Assembly (NCBI GenBank): GCA_965277535.1
Contig: OZ255825.1
Location: forward strand, 1,488,001-1,552,000
DNA length: 64,000 bases
Direction of reading: 5' to 3'
Origin: Ilyomonas sp965277535
GTDB taxonomy: Bacteria; Bacteroidota; Bacteroidia; Chitinophagales; Chitinophagaceae
Part shown: positions 53,384 to 60,390 of the stretch, piece after piece
Numbering within the stretch: the first letter of the stretch is position 1
How the letters are laid out: each line of letters starts with the position of its first letter
Translations under genes and position numbers: made by a program
The notes under the pieces: model-generated
What the model saw: the letters and a program-made list of their open reading frames with translations, nothing else
Database searches by the model: none
What the model was told of the DNA's origin: nothing

Positions 53384-54259
53384 ATGAACAGAAATCAAAA
53401 TTGTACAAAAACAAAAGTTACCTTCTTTCTTCGTTTCATCATTCTTTGTTTTGCTTCTTTTTCTTCATTCTCCCAACAGCAAAAAACCGGCTTCAAAGTG
53501 ATTGCTTTTTACACGGCCAAAAACGATTTGGCGCACATCTCTTTTGTGCATGAAGCCAATCATTGGTTTGCAAAGACGGCCACGCAATATCATTTTACTT
53601 ACGATTCCACAAACAACTGGAACAACCTAAACGATTCGTTTCTTTCTCATTATAATGTGGTGCTTTTTTTAGATACACGGCCCGATTCGTTGCCACAACG
53701 ACAGGCGTTTGAACGATACATGAAAAGGGGCGGCGCATGGATGGGATTTCATTTTGCTGCCTTTGCCTTAACGCCATCGGATTATCCGCAAAACTGGGAT
53801 TGGTATCATAACGAATTTTTAGGCTGTGGCGAATACAAAGGCAATACCTGGCGACCAACTTCTGCCCATCTTCGTATAGAAGACAAAACACATCCGGCAA
53901 CCCGAAATTTACCCGATACATTTACATCGGCACCAAACGAATGGTACAGTTGGAAAAATGACGTAAAAACAAACCCGAACATTACTGTCTTACTTTCTAT
54001 TGATTCGTCTTCCTTTCCTTTAGGCACAGGTCCAAAGCTTTATGAAATATGGCACAGCGGCTATTATCCTGTTGTTTGGACGAATAAGAATTATCGCATG
54101 ATTTACTTCAACATGGGGCATAACGATATGGATTATGAAGGCAAAACGAACCGGCAGTTGTCGTCAACATTCAGCAGTGCGGATCAAAATAAGCTTATCA
54201 TCAACAGCTTGTTATGGCTGGGAAATAAAGAAAGCCCTCAACCCCTAAAGGGAAGTTAG
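53384..54259 (+). CDS. Secreted ThuA-domain protein
   Basis: 291 residues with a signal peptide (hydrophobic about 14-28, cleavage near SFSQQ). The rest is a ThuA/trehalose-utilization domain of the class I glutamine amidotransferase-like fold: KVIAFYTAKNDLAHISFVHEA near 36, VVLFLDTRPD near 82, FERYMKRGGAWMGFHFAAFA near 98-117 and YFNMGHNDMDYEGK near 243. The usual Cys nucleophile is not evident. The last residues ESPQPLKGS are encoded by an arm of MITE copy B. The 11-mer lies 8 bp before the ATG. Confidence 0.85.
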   Translation: MNRNQNCTKTKVTFFLRFIILCFASFSSFSQQQKTGFKVIAFYTAKNDLAHISFVHEANHWFAKTATQYHFTYDSTNNWNNLNDSFLSHYNVVLFLDTRPDSLPQRQAFERYMKRGGAWMGFHFAAFALTPSDYPQNWDWYHNEFLGCGEYKGNTWRPTSAHLRIEDKTHPATRNLPDTFTSAPNEWYSWKNDVKTNPNITVLLSIDSSSFPLGTGPKLYEIWHSGYYPVVWTNKNYRMIYFNMGHNDMDYEGKTNRQLSSTFSSADQNKLIINSLLWLGNKESPQPLKGS

Positions 54260-54360
54260 TAAGCTTCTTCATTACTCATAACTTGCTTTATTCAAATTAT
54301 AATCAAACTAAAATTTACTTACGCTGCTAAAAACTTCCTTTAGGGGTTGGGGCTCTTCTC
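54229..54360. mobile_element. MITE-like element, copy B, imperfect terminal repeats
   Basis: The left arm AAGCCCTCAACCCCTAAAGG (from about 54232) and right arm (AACTTCCTTTAGGGGTTGGG, to about 54358) pair imperfectly over about 26 bp. The interior CAAATTATAATCAAACTAAA, continuing TTTACTTACG, matches copy A read in the opposite direction. The left arm provides the C-terminal codons and stop of the ThuA-domain gene. Confidence 0.8.
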
Positions 54361-54695
54361 ACTCCCGCTGTTAGACTTTTTTTCCATCATTGACTTTATA
54401 AATTTATCAACTTTCAAAACCATACAAATCAATGAATATTCTGTTGTAGCTTCATTATAAACAAGTTATCTCTTTTTATAAAGAAAAGAAGAGTGTCATT
54501 TTTTGTTGGTACAACGATTGCCTTTTTAGAGAAGCCCTTCAACAAGCAAAGCAACCGCCGAGAAATAAAGAATTTAGTGATTACCTTTGTTTTGTTGTAA
54601 ACCGACTATTAGGATAATACTTTGATGATATAGAACAAAACCGGCCCTTTTGGTTTTGGAACATTTATTAACTTACTTAATACCGACTCATTTTT
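54361..54695. other. Intergenic region before apaG
   Basis: 335 AT-rich bases without a gene. TACCTTTG at 54583-54590 fits the -7 box and would give apaG a leader of about 100 nt. Nothing else was recognised. Confidence 0.45.
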
Positions 54696-55082
54696 ATGGT
54701 TACGAAAATATCGGAAGGCGTACAAATCAGCGTCGAAACGTTTTACCAAACAGAATACAGCAATCCCGTAAACCACGAGTTTATGTTTGCGTATCGCATC
54801 ACTATTAAAAATCACAATCCGTTTGCAGTAAAGTTGCTCGACCGCAAATGGAACATATTTGACAGCGACGGACAAACACGTGAAGTAGAAGGCGAAGGCG
54901 TGGTGGGTGTGCAACCTGTAATTGAAGCTGGCAAACAGTTTCAGTATGTAAGCGGCTGCAACCTGCGCACCGAAATGGGCCGTATGCACGGCTGTTACAG
55001 AATGGAAAATGTAAACAACCGAAAAACATTTGCTGTAAATATTCCGCCTTTTGAAATGATAGTGCCGCTGAAACTGAACTAA
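54696..55082 (+). CDS. apaG: ApaG domain protein
   Basis: 128 residues matching ApaG/DUF525: GVQISVETFYQTEYSN at the start, FAYRITIKNHNPFAVKLLDRKWNIFDSDG near 31-59, then VEGEGVVGVQPVIEAGKQFQYVSGCNL and a C-terminal FAVNIPPFEMIVP. The fold is an Ig-like beta-sandwich. The link to Co/Mg efflux comes from enterobacterial genetics and the biochemical role is unsettled. The operator or promoter is about 100 bp upstream; a bidirectional terminator follows. Confidence 0.93.
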   Translation: MVTKISEGVQISVETFYQTEYSNPVNHEFMFAYRITIKNHNPFAVKLLDRKWNIFDSDGQTREVEGEGVVGVQPVIEAGKQFQYVSGCNLRTEMGRMHGCYRMENVNNRKTFAVNIPPFEMIVPLKLN

Positions 55083-55106
55083 GCCTTTTTGTTTTGCCCT
55101 TATTTG

Positions 55107-55162
55107 GCACAAATAAAAAAGCCATTCCTACAGTACTGTAGGAATGGCTTTTTTATTTGTGC
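55107..55162. terminator. Bidirectional terminator, 56-bp perfect palindrome
   Basis: Arms of 28 bp (55107-55134 and 55135-55162) are exactly complementary with no loop base. The core stem GCCATTCCTACAG is flanked by A6 on one side and T6 on the other. It therefore ends both apaG (plus) and the H1-like gene (minus). Confidence 0.92.
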
Positions 55163-55169
55163 TTTTTTA

Positions 55170-55751
55170 CTACTCCGGCGTGTTGTTCGTTGTATCGTCG
55201 GTGGTGTTGTTATCAATGCTGGAAGCTGGCCTGTCGTTGGGCGTTTCCATTGGCGATTCGTCTGTGTTTGCCGATGAGGTAGATGGCATATCCATGTCTG
55301 CTGGCGCTGATTGTGGCATTGTGGTAGGTGCCGATTTTTTAGCCGCTTTCTTAGGCGAAGAACTTTTTTTAGCAGCCGCTTTCTTTGGGGCGGCTGCTAC
55401 CTTTTTAGTAGCCGCTTTTTTTGTTGTTGCCGCCTTTTTCGTGGCTGCTTTTTTAGGAGCTGCTTTTTTAGCCGCTTTTGCTTTTTTTAGATTTTGTAAA
55501 GCTGCTGCTTTCTTTGCCGGTGAAGAACTTTTTTTAGCAGCCGCTTTCTTAGGAGCTGCCTTCTTTGCAGCGGCTTTTTTAGGAGCTGCTTTCTTTGCCG
55601 TTTTTGCTTTTTTCAAATTCTTTATTGCGGCCGCTTTCTTTGCCGGTGAAGAACTTTTTTTAGCAGCCGCTTTCTTAGGAGCTGCCTTCTTTACAGTGCT
55701 GGCTTTCTTTGTGCTTTTAGCAGCCGCTGCTTTTTTAGTTGATTTTGCCAT
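55170..55751 (-). CDS. Histone H1-like Lys/Ala-rich protein
   Basis: 193 residues. Residues 1-140 are almost only Lys, Ala, Pro, Ser and Thr in KKAAPKKAAAKK runs, resembling eukaryotic H1 tails and bacterial HC1/AlgP-type proteins. A unit of about 48 residues built on KKSSSPAKKAAA and NLKKAK is repeated at least twice, with an almost identical DNA repeat. The last 50 residues are acidic and Ser/Thr-rich (PADMDMPSTSSANTDESPM). Probably binds and condenses DNA or RNA. The opposite strand is also open but encodes only low-complexity hydrophobic sequence. Confidence 0.85.
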   Translation of the reverse strand: MAKSTKKAAAAKSTKKASTVKKAAPKKAAAKKSSSPAKKAAAIKNLKKAKTAKKAAPKKAAAKKAAPKKAAAKKSSSPAKKAAALQNLKKAKAAKKAAPKKAATKKAATTKKAATKKVAAAPKKAAAKKSSSPKKAAKKSAPTTMPQSAPADMDMPSTSSANTDESPMETPNDRPASSIDNNTTDDTTNNTPE

Positions 55752-55877
55752 GTGATGGGATGTTTAGTAAATAATAATGAAAGTTATAACAATTATAATT
55801 TCAAAAAGTATTCCGGTAAATTTTTTATCTGTTTGAATTGCAAGAATGTGCATTCTATGTTAATGAAAAAGCAGGGA

Positions 55878-55977
55878 GCTTTGAGCTACGAGCTATTAGC
55901 TACAAGTAAGAAAAAGAAAAACGTTTATCATTGAACGTCTTGTAGCTTGTAGCTAACGGCTTGCAGCTTAACAGCTA
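55878..55977. repeat. AGCT-rich inverted element, copy 1
   Basis: Left arm words AGCTTTGAGCTACGAGC and ATTAGCTACAAG are answered by CTTGTAGCTTGTAGCTAACGG and CTTGCAGCTTAACAGCT. The arms pair imperfectly over about 35 bp around a 30-bp centre. It ends inside the -7 box of the next gene. A second copy lies at 57081-57193. Confidence 0.65.
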
Positions 55978-55986
55978 TCTTTACGT

Positions 55987-56700
55987 ATGCAAGCATTTCT
56001 CACCGCCTTCTGGAAGCATCTGATCTTTATCAATTACGAAGTAGATAGCAGCGTGTTATTGCCTTATTTGCCAAGAGGAACAGAACTTGATTTTTATAAT
56101 GGCAAATGCCTGGTAAGCTTAGTGGGCTTTTTGTTTTTGCGCACAAAAATAAGGGGCATTGGCTTTCCCTTTCATCGCAACTTTGAAGAGTTCAATTTAC
56201 GCTTTTATGTAAAAAGAAAAGAGGGCGAATCGTACAAACGCGGCGTTGTGTTTATTAAAGAAATTGTACCACGAAGAATGATAACTTTTGTAGCTCATCT
56301 ATTGTATGGAGAAAGCTATTTTTATCACCCGATGAAACACCGCATAATTGAGGCAAAAACAAACATCGAAGCAGCTTATTCTTTTCGGGTAAATAAAAAA
56401 TGGAATGAAATAAAAGTAGTTGCCGGGAAAGAAAAACAGCCCATTTTTACCAACACTGAAGAAGAGTTTATTACCGAACATTACTGGGGCTATACAAGAA
56501 TGAAAAACGGTGCTACATCGGAGTACAATGTGCAGCATCCAAGATGGAATTTATATCCTATCAATAGTTATGAAACAGATGTAGATGTAATTGAATTGTA
56601 CGGCAAACAATGGCATGAATATTTATCTGTTCAACCTATATCGGTGTTGCTGGCAGACGGTTCGCCGGTTATTGTTTTTACCCGAAATACTATAATGTAA
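55987..56700 (+). CDS. DUF2071 (YqjF-like) family protein
   Basis: 237 residues. It begins FLTAFWKHLIFINYEVDSSVLLPYLPRGTELDFYNGKCLVSLVGFLF, the DUF2071 N-terminal pattern, and continues with FEEFNLRFYVKR and RGVVFIKEIVPRRMI. The family is related to acetoacetate-decarboxylase-like folds; its function is unknown. A TATCTTTA box ends only 3 bp before the ATG, suggesting a leaderless mRNA. The next gene follows after 5 bp. Confidence 0.85.
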   Translation: MQAFLTAFWKHLIFINYEVDSSVLLPYLPRGTELDFYNGKCLVSLVGFLFLRTKIRGIGFPFHRNFEEFNLRFYVKRKEGESYKRGVVFIKEIVPRRMITFVAHLLYGESYFYHPMKHRIIEAKTNIEAAYSFRVNKKWNEIKVVAGKEKQPIFTNTEEEFITEHYWGYTRMKNGATSEYNVQHPRWNLYPINSYETDVDVIELYGKQWHEYLSVQPISVLLADGSPVIVFTRNTIM

Positions 56701-56705
56701 AAATC

Positions 56706-57077
56706 ATGAACAAAACGATAAAGAAAACGGTTGTGCTGGGTGCATCAGACAGCCCTATGCGATACAGCTTTTTGGCAGTAAGAAGATTGAAATCTTACGA
56801 TCATCCGGTGGTTGCCATTGGTAAAAAAGAAGGGAATATTGACGATACAAAAATCATCACCAATCGTCCCGAGATGAACGATATTGATACGGTTACGCTC
56901 TATCTAAATCCAAAGCATCAGGAGCAGTATTACGATTATATTTTATCGTTGCATCCAAAGCGCATCATCTTTAACCCAGGCGCCGAAAATGCAGAACTGG
57001 TAAAGCTTGCAGAAACCAACGGCATCAATGCTATGAATGCCTGTACGCTGGTGCTATTGGGAACAGGACAGTATTAG
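56706..57077 (+). CDS. CoA-binding domain protein (YccU-like)
   Basis: 123 residues forming a single CoA_binding_2 Rossmann domain: KTVVLGASDSPMRYSFLAVRRL near 8-30, VVAIGKKEG, TVTLYLNPKHQEQYYDYIL near 63-82, IIFNPGAENAEL and a final NACTLVLLGTGQY. It binds CoA or a nucleotide; physiological role unknown. It lies 5 bp after the DUF2071 gene and ends just before AGCT-rich element copy 2. Confidence 0.88.
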   Translation: MNKTIKKTVVLGASDSPMRYSFLAVRRLKSYDHPVVAIGKKEGNIDDTKIITNRPEMNDIDTVTLYLNPKHQEQYYDYILSLHPKRIIFNPGAENAELVKLAETNGINAMNACTLVLLGTGQY

Positions 57078-57080
57078 AGA

Positions 57081-57193
57081 AAGCTTTGAGTTGTGAGCTA
57101 CGAGCGGTGAGCCATGAATAAAGTGCTGTTATTAAAGGGATTTAGTTTTGTCAATTTTTTTGCTCATAGCTAACAGCTAATCGCTCACAGCTT
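57081..57193. repeat. AGCT-rich inverted element, copy 2
   Basis: Left arm AAGCTTTGAGTTGTGAGCTA, continuing CGAGCGGTGAGCCATGA; right arm GCTCATAGCTAACAGCTAAT, continuing CGCTCACAGCTT. The arms are imperfect complements of about 35 bp with a 45-bp centre. Together with copy 1 it brackets the DUF2071/CoA-binding gene pair. Confidence 0.65.
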
Positions 57194-57283
57194 CCCTTTT
57201 ATCCACCGCGTGTTCATAATATTATAACATGGCGATAAATGCAATACAAAGTTTCCTGCGTAATTTTCAGAAAATTTTATTGT

Positions 57284-57757
57284 ATGCGTTGGAGAAAATT
57301 TAACGGCGAAACCATCACACTGTCCATTAAAGATGCAGTTGAAGAAACCATCAAACGGGAAACGGAAAAAGGAGTACGCCTCAAAGTTTGTATCGGTACC
57401 GATAGCCAGGTAAAAGGTGAAGAAACAGAGTTTGCCACCGTAATTGTTTTTTTGCGCGAACATGCAGGCGGCTTCATGTACATTCACAACGATAAAACGC
57501 GGCAGCAATTTCATATTAAAGAACGAATGCTGGTAGAAGTTGCCAAAAGCATTGAAATTGCCTATGAGCTGTGCGATTTGTTTATTCAATACGGTGTCGA
57601 CATGGAAGTTCATGCTGACATAAACACCAATCCACAATTTAAAAGCAACGATGCTTTGAAGGAAGCAATGGGTTATATTTTAGGAATGGGCTTTGCCTTT
57701 AAAGCCAAACCAGAAGCTTTTGCCAGCAGTTGTTGTGCAGACAAGGTAGTGAACTAA
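57284..57757 (+). CDS. RNase H-like YkuK/DUF458 family protein
   Basis: An earlier ATG exists at 57239, but the ATG at 57284 (MRWRKFNGETITLSIKDAVEE, 157 residues) matches family starts. VCIGTDSQVKGEETEFATVIVFLRE near 36-60 supplies the first Asp of an RNase H-like core; DMEVHADINTNPQFKSND near 106-123 and GMGFAFKAKPEAFASSCCADKV follow. Probable nuclease-like fold of unproven activity. Confidence 0.88.
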   Translation: MRWRKFNGETITLSIKDAVEETIKRETEKGVRLKVCIGTDSQVKGEETEFATVIVFLREHAGGFMYIHNDKTRQQFHIKERMLVEVAKSIEIAYELCDLFIQYGVDMEVHADINTNPQFKSNDALKEAMGYILGMGFAFKAKPEAFASSCCADKVVN

Positions 57758-57778
57758 GCTACCTTTTTTGTGCTCTTT

Positions 57779-57885
57779 ATTTACCACAAAGGCACGAAGG
57801 ACACAAAGTTTCACAAAGGAATAATAAGATGTACTTTAAAAACATTTTAGCGTAACTTCTTTTCTTACTGACTTCGTGGTTCAAA
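57779..57885. repeat. ACCACGAAG-type inverted element
   Basis: The left arm reads ACCACAAAGGCACGAAGGAC and the right arm GACTTCGTGGTTC, roughly complementary. It fills the gap between the convergent ykuK-like and lpxD genes. Related strings lie at 23514-23550, 25783-25830, 47289-47320 and 59811-59916. Confidence 0.55.
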
Positions 57886-57912
57886 TCATTCCTAACTACG
57901 GATTCTATGCAT

Positions 57913-58857
57913 TCATCTTCCTTTCAACTTCTCCCACATTTCAGGAATGCGTTTTATCCAAACCAATTCTCTTTTTTTTACGCCTGCGTCTTCTGCCGGA
58001 GAACCAAAATATATTTTACCACCTTTTAGTGAATAAGGCACGCCGCTTTGTGCAAACACAGTTGCGTTTTCGCCAATGGTTAATGTTTTACTCACACCTA
58101 CCTGCCCCCACAGCGTAACGCCATCTTCAATGCAAACCGCGCCGGCAATGCCAACCTGCGCAGCAAACAAACAATTTTTACCAATGTTGCTGTCGTGCCC
58201 AATGTGCACCATGTTGTCTATCTTTGTTCCGCGCCCGATTCTTGTAGATGCAGTAACACCTCTGTCTATCGTGCAACCTGCGCCAATTTCAACATCGTCT
58301 TCTATCACTACATTGCCGCAGCTTTGCATTCGCCTGTACCAAACATCGCGGTCTTTTTTGGTATTGTAATAAAAAGCATCGCTGCCAATTACAGAGCCCG
58401 CTTGTATCACTACATTGTTGCCAATTTGTGTATAGTCGTTAATGGTAACATTGGCGTGAATAATACAGTTTTTTCCAATCCTCACATCCTTGCCAATAAA
58501 CACACCCGGCATAATAAAAGTTCCTTCACCAATCACTGCGCCATCACTTATATTTTTTGTTGCCGGAGTGAACGGACGGAAATGATTTACAATGGTTAGA
58601 TAAGATTCAAAAGGTTGCTCAGTAACCAATAAAGCTTTGCTTCCGCGCTCAACATTTTTTGTATTGATGATAATGTAAGAAGCAGCACTTTGCAAACAGG
58701 CATCATAATATTTTGGATGATCAACAAACACTACATCGCCCTCTTCTACTTTGTGTATTTCGTTAATGCCGGTTGCTTGTGCGTTGGCATCGCCAATTAT
58801 TTCGGCATGTATCAAATCGGCAAGCCATTGTATTGTTACTGGCGCAGGAAATTTCAT
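57913..58857 (-). CDS. lpxD: UDP-3-O-acylglucosamine N-acyltransferase family protein
   Basis: 314 residues. The N-terminal uridine-binding domain (1-100; INEIHKVEEGDVVFVDHPKYYDA) is followed by a left-handed beta-helix of hexapeptide repeats (about 105-270), including IDNMVHIGHDSNIGKNC near 212 with the likely catalytic His. The C-terminus is a helix (GVKKRELVWIKRIPEMWEKLK). It transfers a 3-hydroxyacyl chain in lipid A synthesis. Bacteroidota often carry two LpxD-like genes; this stand-alone copy, not next to lpxA/lpxC, may be the second, so its exact acyl acceptor is not certain. Confidence 0.88.
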   Translation of the reverse strand: MKFPAPVTIQWLADLIHAEIIGDANAQATGINEIHKVEEGDVVFVDHPKYYDACLQSAASYIIINTKNVERGSKALLVTEQPFESYLTIVNHFRPFTPATKNISDGAVIGEGTFIMPGVFIGKDVRIGKNCIIHANVTINDYTQIGNNVVIQAGSVIGSDAFYYNTKKDRDVWYRRMQSCGNVVIEDDVEIGAGCTIDRGVTASTRIGRGTKIDNMVHIGHDSNIGKNCLFAAQVGIAGAVCIEDGVTLWGQVGVSKTLTIGENATVFAQSGVPYSLKGGKIYFGSPAEDAGVKKRELVWIKRIPEMWEKLKGR

Positions 58858-58878
58858 GCGTTATCTTTTTACTTTTAC

Positions 58879-58886
58879 CAAAGATA
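58879..58886 (-). promoter_or_regulatory. Promoter -7 box (TATCTTTG) for lpxD
   Basis: TATCTTTG on the minus strand lies 22 bp before the ATG. A TTTG is present about 24 bp further upstream, slightly far for a -33 element. Confidence 0.55.
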
Positions 58887-59120
58887 GCAGCGATGAAAGA
58901 GAAGAGAGTTACAAAATAATTTTTATTAGGATGATGATAACAACCTGTTGAATGAAGTCAACACCCGGTTGTAACATAAGTGCTGAAAGCATTGCTGGCA
59001 AAGGGTTACAGCACATATAAAAATTAGGGCAAAAACAAATTTCGTTTCGATTAAACAACACTTATCATCGCAATGCACACTTCATTGTTGAATTTGTGTA
59101 TAAAAAATATAGAAAAATTT
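58887..59120. other. Intergenic region between lpxD and the rluE leader
   Basis: AT-rich, no gene. It contains one copy of GCAAAAACAAA at 59029-59039. Confidence 0.45.
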
Positions 59121-59151
59121 TTTGCATTGGTAAAAACTCTTTTTAATATTG
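59121..59151 (+). promoter_or_regulatory. Promoter of the rluE leader RNA
   Basis: TTTG (59121-59124), a 19-nt spacer and TAATATTG (59144-59151) fit the Bacteroidota consensus with one mismatch in the -7 box. Confidence 0.6.
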
Positions 59152-59154
59152 TGA

Positions 59155-59227
59155 TGGGAATTGCATTCCCGTTACTTACTAACCCATCTACATAGTAAAT
59201 CCCGCTTTTAATTGCGGGATTTTTTAT
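59155..59227 (+). ncRNA. Putative leader RNA/attenuator before rluE
   Basis: Starting near the predicted transcription start, GGGAAT-TGC-ATTCCC (59156-59170) forms a tight hairpin. An alternative stem pairs GATGGG (59153-59158) with CCCATC (59183-59188). A TTACTA/TAGTAA stem reaches into the start of the final hairpin AATCCCGC (59198-59205) and GCGGGATT (59214-59221), which is followed by TTTTTATT and is a good intrinsic terminator. rluE begins 4 bp later. It could be a regulated leader or a separate small RNA. Confidence 0.5.
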
Positions 59228-59230
59228 TGC

Positions 59231-59821
59231 ATGAATAGATACTTCATCATTTATAAACCGTACCTCGTTTTGTCGCAGTTTACTTCACAAAACGAGCAGA
59301 AGAATTTGTCCTATTTCTTCTCTCTTCCAAAAGATGTGTATGCTGTTGGAAGATTGGATTATGACAGCGAAGGTCTTTTGATTGTAACCAACGATGCAAT
59401 GCTTAATCATCGGTTGTTGCATCCAAAATTTGAGCACGAAAGAGAGTACTGGGTGCAGGTAGATGGCGCGATAACAGATGAAGCTATCCACCAATTACAA
59501 AGCGGTGTTGAAATCAATATTGATGGAAAAATGTACAAAACCAAACGTTGCAAAGCCGAGCGATTGAGAGATGATATTGTTGTGCCGCAACGCAACCCGC
59601 CCATTCGCTTTCGCAAAGCGATTCCTGCACCGTGGATAAGTATAATTTTACAAGAAGGAAAAAACAGGCAGGTAAGAAAGATGACAGCCAAAGTTGGCTT
59701 TCCTACTTTGCGGTTGATACGACATCGAATTGAAAGATTGGAGTTGGGTAATTTACAGCCGGGAGAGATGATTGAATTGAACCAAAAAACGATGTATGCG
59801 AAACTTAATTTGAACCACTAA
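59231..59821 (+). CDS. rluE: 23S rRNA pseudouridine synthase, RluE-like
   Basis: 196 residues, the short RsuA/RluE form without an S4 domain. YFIIYKPYLVLSQF at the start, catalytic motif AVGRLDYDSEGLLIVTND near 37-54 with the nucleophile Asp, and IILQEGKNRQVRKMTAKVGFPTLRLIRHRI near 138-167. E. coli RluE modifies U2457 in 23S rRNA; the exact target here is inferred. The last codons (AACCAC, then stop) belong to an ACCACxAAG-type repeat. Confidence 0.9.
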   Translation: MNRYFIIYKPYLVLSQFTSQNEQKNLSYFFSLPKDVYAVGRLDYDSEGLLIVTNDAMLNHRLLHPKFEHEREYWVQVDGAITDEAIHQLQSGVEINIDGKMYKTKRCKAERLRDDIVVPQRNPPIRFRKAIPAPWISIILQEGKNRQVRKMTAKVGFPTLRLIRHRIERLELGNLQPGEMIELNQKTMYAKLNLNH

Positions 59822-59916
59822 GAATGTAAGTAAAGAAGGAACACAAAAAGATTTTTAAGATGAATACAAAAGCTATTACTTTCTTCGGGAAGCTATTGCC
59901 TTTGCGTCTTTATGGT
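59811..59916. repeat. ACCACTAAG/CTTTATGGTTCC element joining rluE and crtZ
   Basis: The left arm begins TTGAACCACTAAGAATGTAA and the right arm ends GCGTCTTTATGGTTCC; they are imperfect complements. The left arm encodes the end of RluE (LNH) and the right arm, on the minus strand, encodes the end of CrtZ (GTIKTQRQ). It is related to the element at 57779-57885. Confidence 0.5.
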
Positions 59917-60390
59917 TCCACTCCGCATTGCTTCGTCACGTTTTATTTTGTTCCAGTACTTTTTGGCTACCATTAAAAAACCAAAGCTCTCGCCGTCTTC
60001 TTTTTCCAAATGTTTGTGGTGCATTTTGTGCGCCCATCGTATCACTTTTACATAACGGCTGTTGCTGCGCGTAAACAATTTAAAACGCTGGTGAATAATC
60101 ACATCATGCACTAAAAAATAAGCGATGCCATATAGTGCTAAGCCAATACCAATGCACACTACCCAATAATTTTCATACATGCCACCCAACATCATGCACA
60201 GCCAGCTTGGAATGGCGAAAATGAAAAAGAAGGCATCGTTCTTTTCAAAAAAGCCGGGGTATTTTTTGTGATGATCTTCATGCAAATACCAAAGAAAACC
60301 GTGCATCACATATTTATGAATGAGCCATGTTGCACCTTCCATCAAAAAGAAGGTAAGCAACACAATGAGTATGTACCAAAGCCATGTCAT
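59893..60390 (-). CDS. crtZ: Beta-carotene hydroxylase family protein
   Basis: 165 residues, four helices, fatty-acid-hydroxylase superfamily. The di-iron His motifs are HKYVMHG near 25, HEDHH near 38, HDVIIHQRF near 95 and HKMHHKH near 121. It hydroxylates the beta ring at C3, giving 3-hydroxy carotenoids. The start overlaps the cruF stop by 4 bp, so it is the third gene of crtD-cruF-crtZ. Its C-terminal codons come from a dispersed repeat. Confidence 0.93.
   Translation of the reverse strand: MTWLWYILIVLLTFFLMEGATWLIHKYVMHGFLWYLHEDHHKKYPGFFEKNDAFFFIFAIPSWLCMMLGGMYENYWVVCIGIGLALYGIAYFLVHDVIIHQRFKLFTRSNSRYVKVIRWAHKMHHKHLEKEDGESFGFLMVAKKYWNKIKRDEAMRSGTIKTQRQ

Noticed and set aside
55330..55750. 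A possible CRISPR array (regularly repeated units)
   Set aside because: The repeats are codons of KKAA-type tandem protein repeats; there are no unique spacers between identical direct repeats and no cas genes.
55144..55755. A 203-residue plus-strand frame opposite the H1-like gene
   Set aside because: It is the antisense of KKAAPKKAA repeats and yields only Phe/Ala/Leu low-complexity sequence. The minus strand gives a recognisable H1-like protein with its own start.
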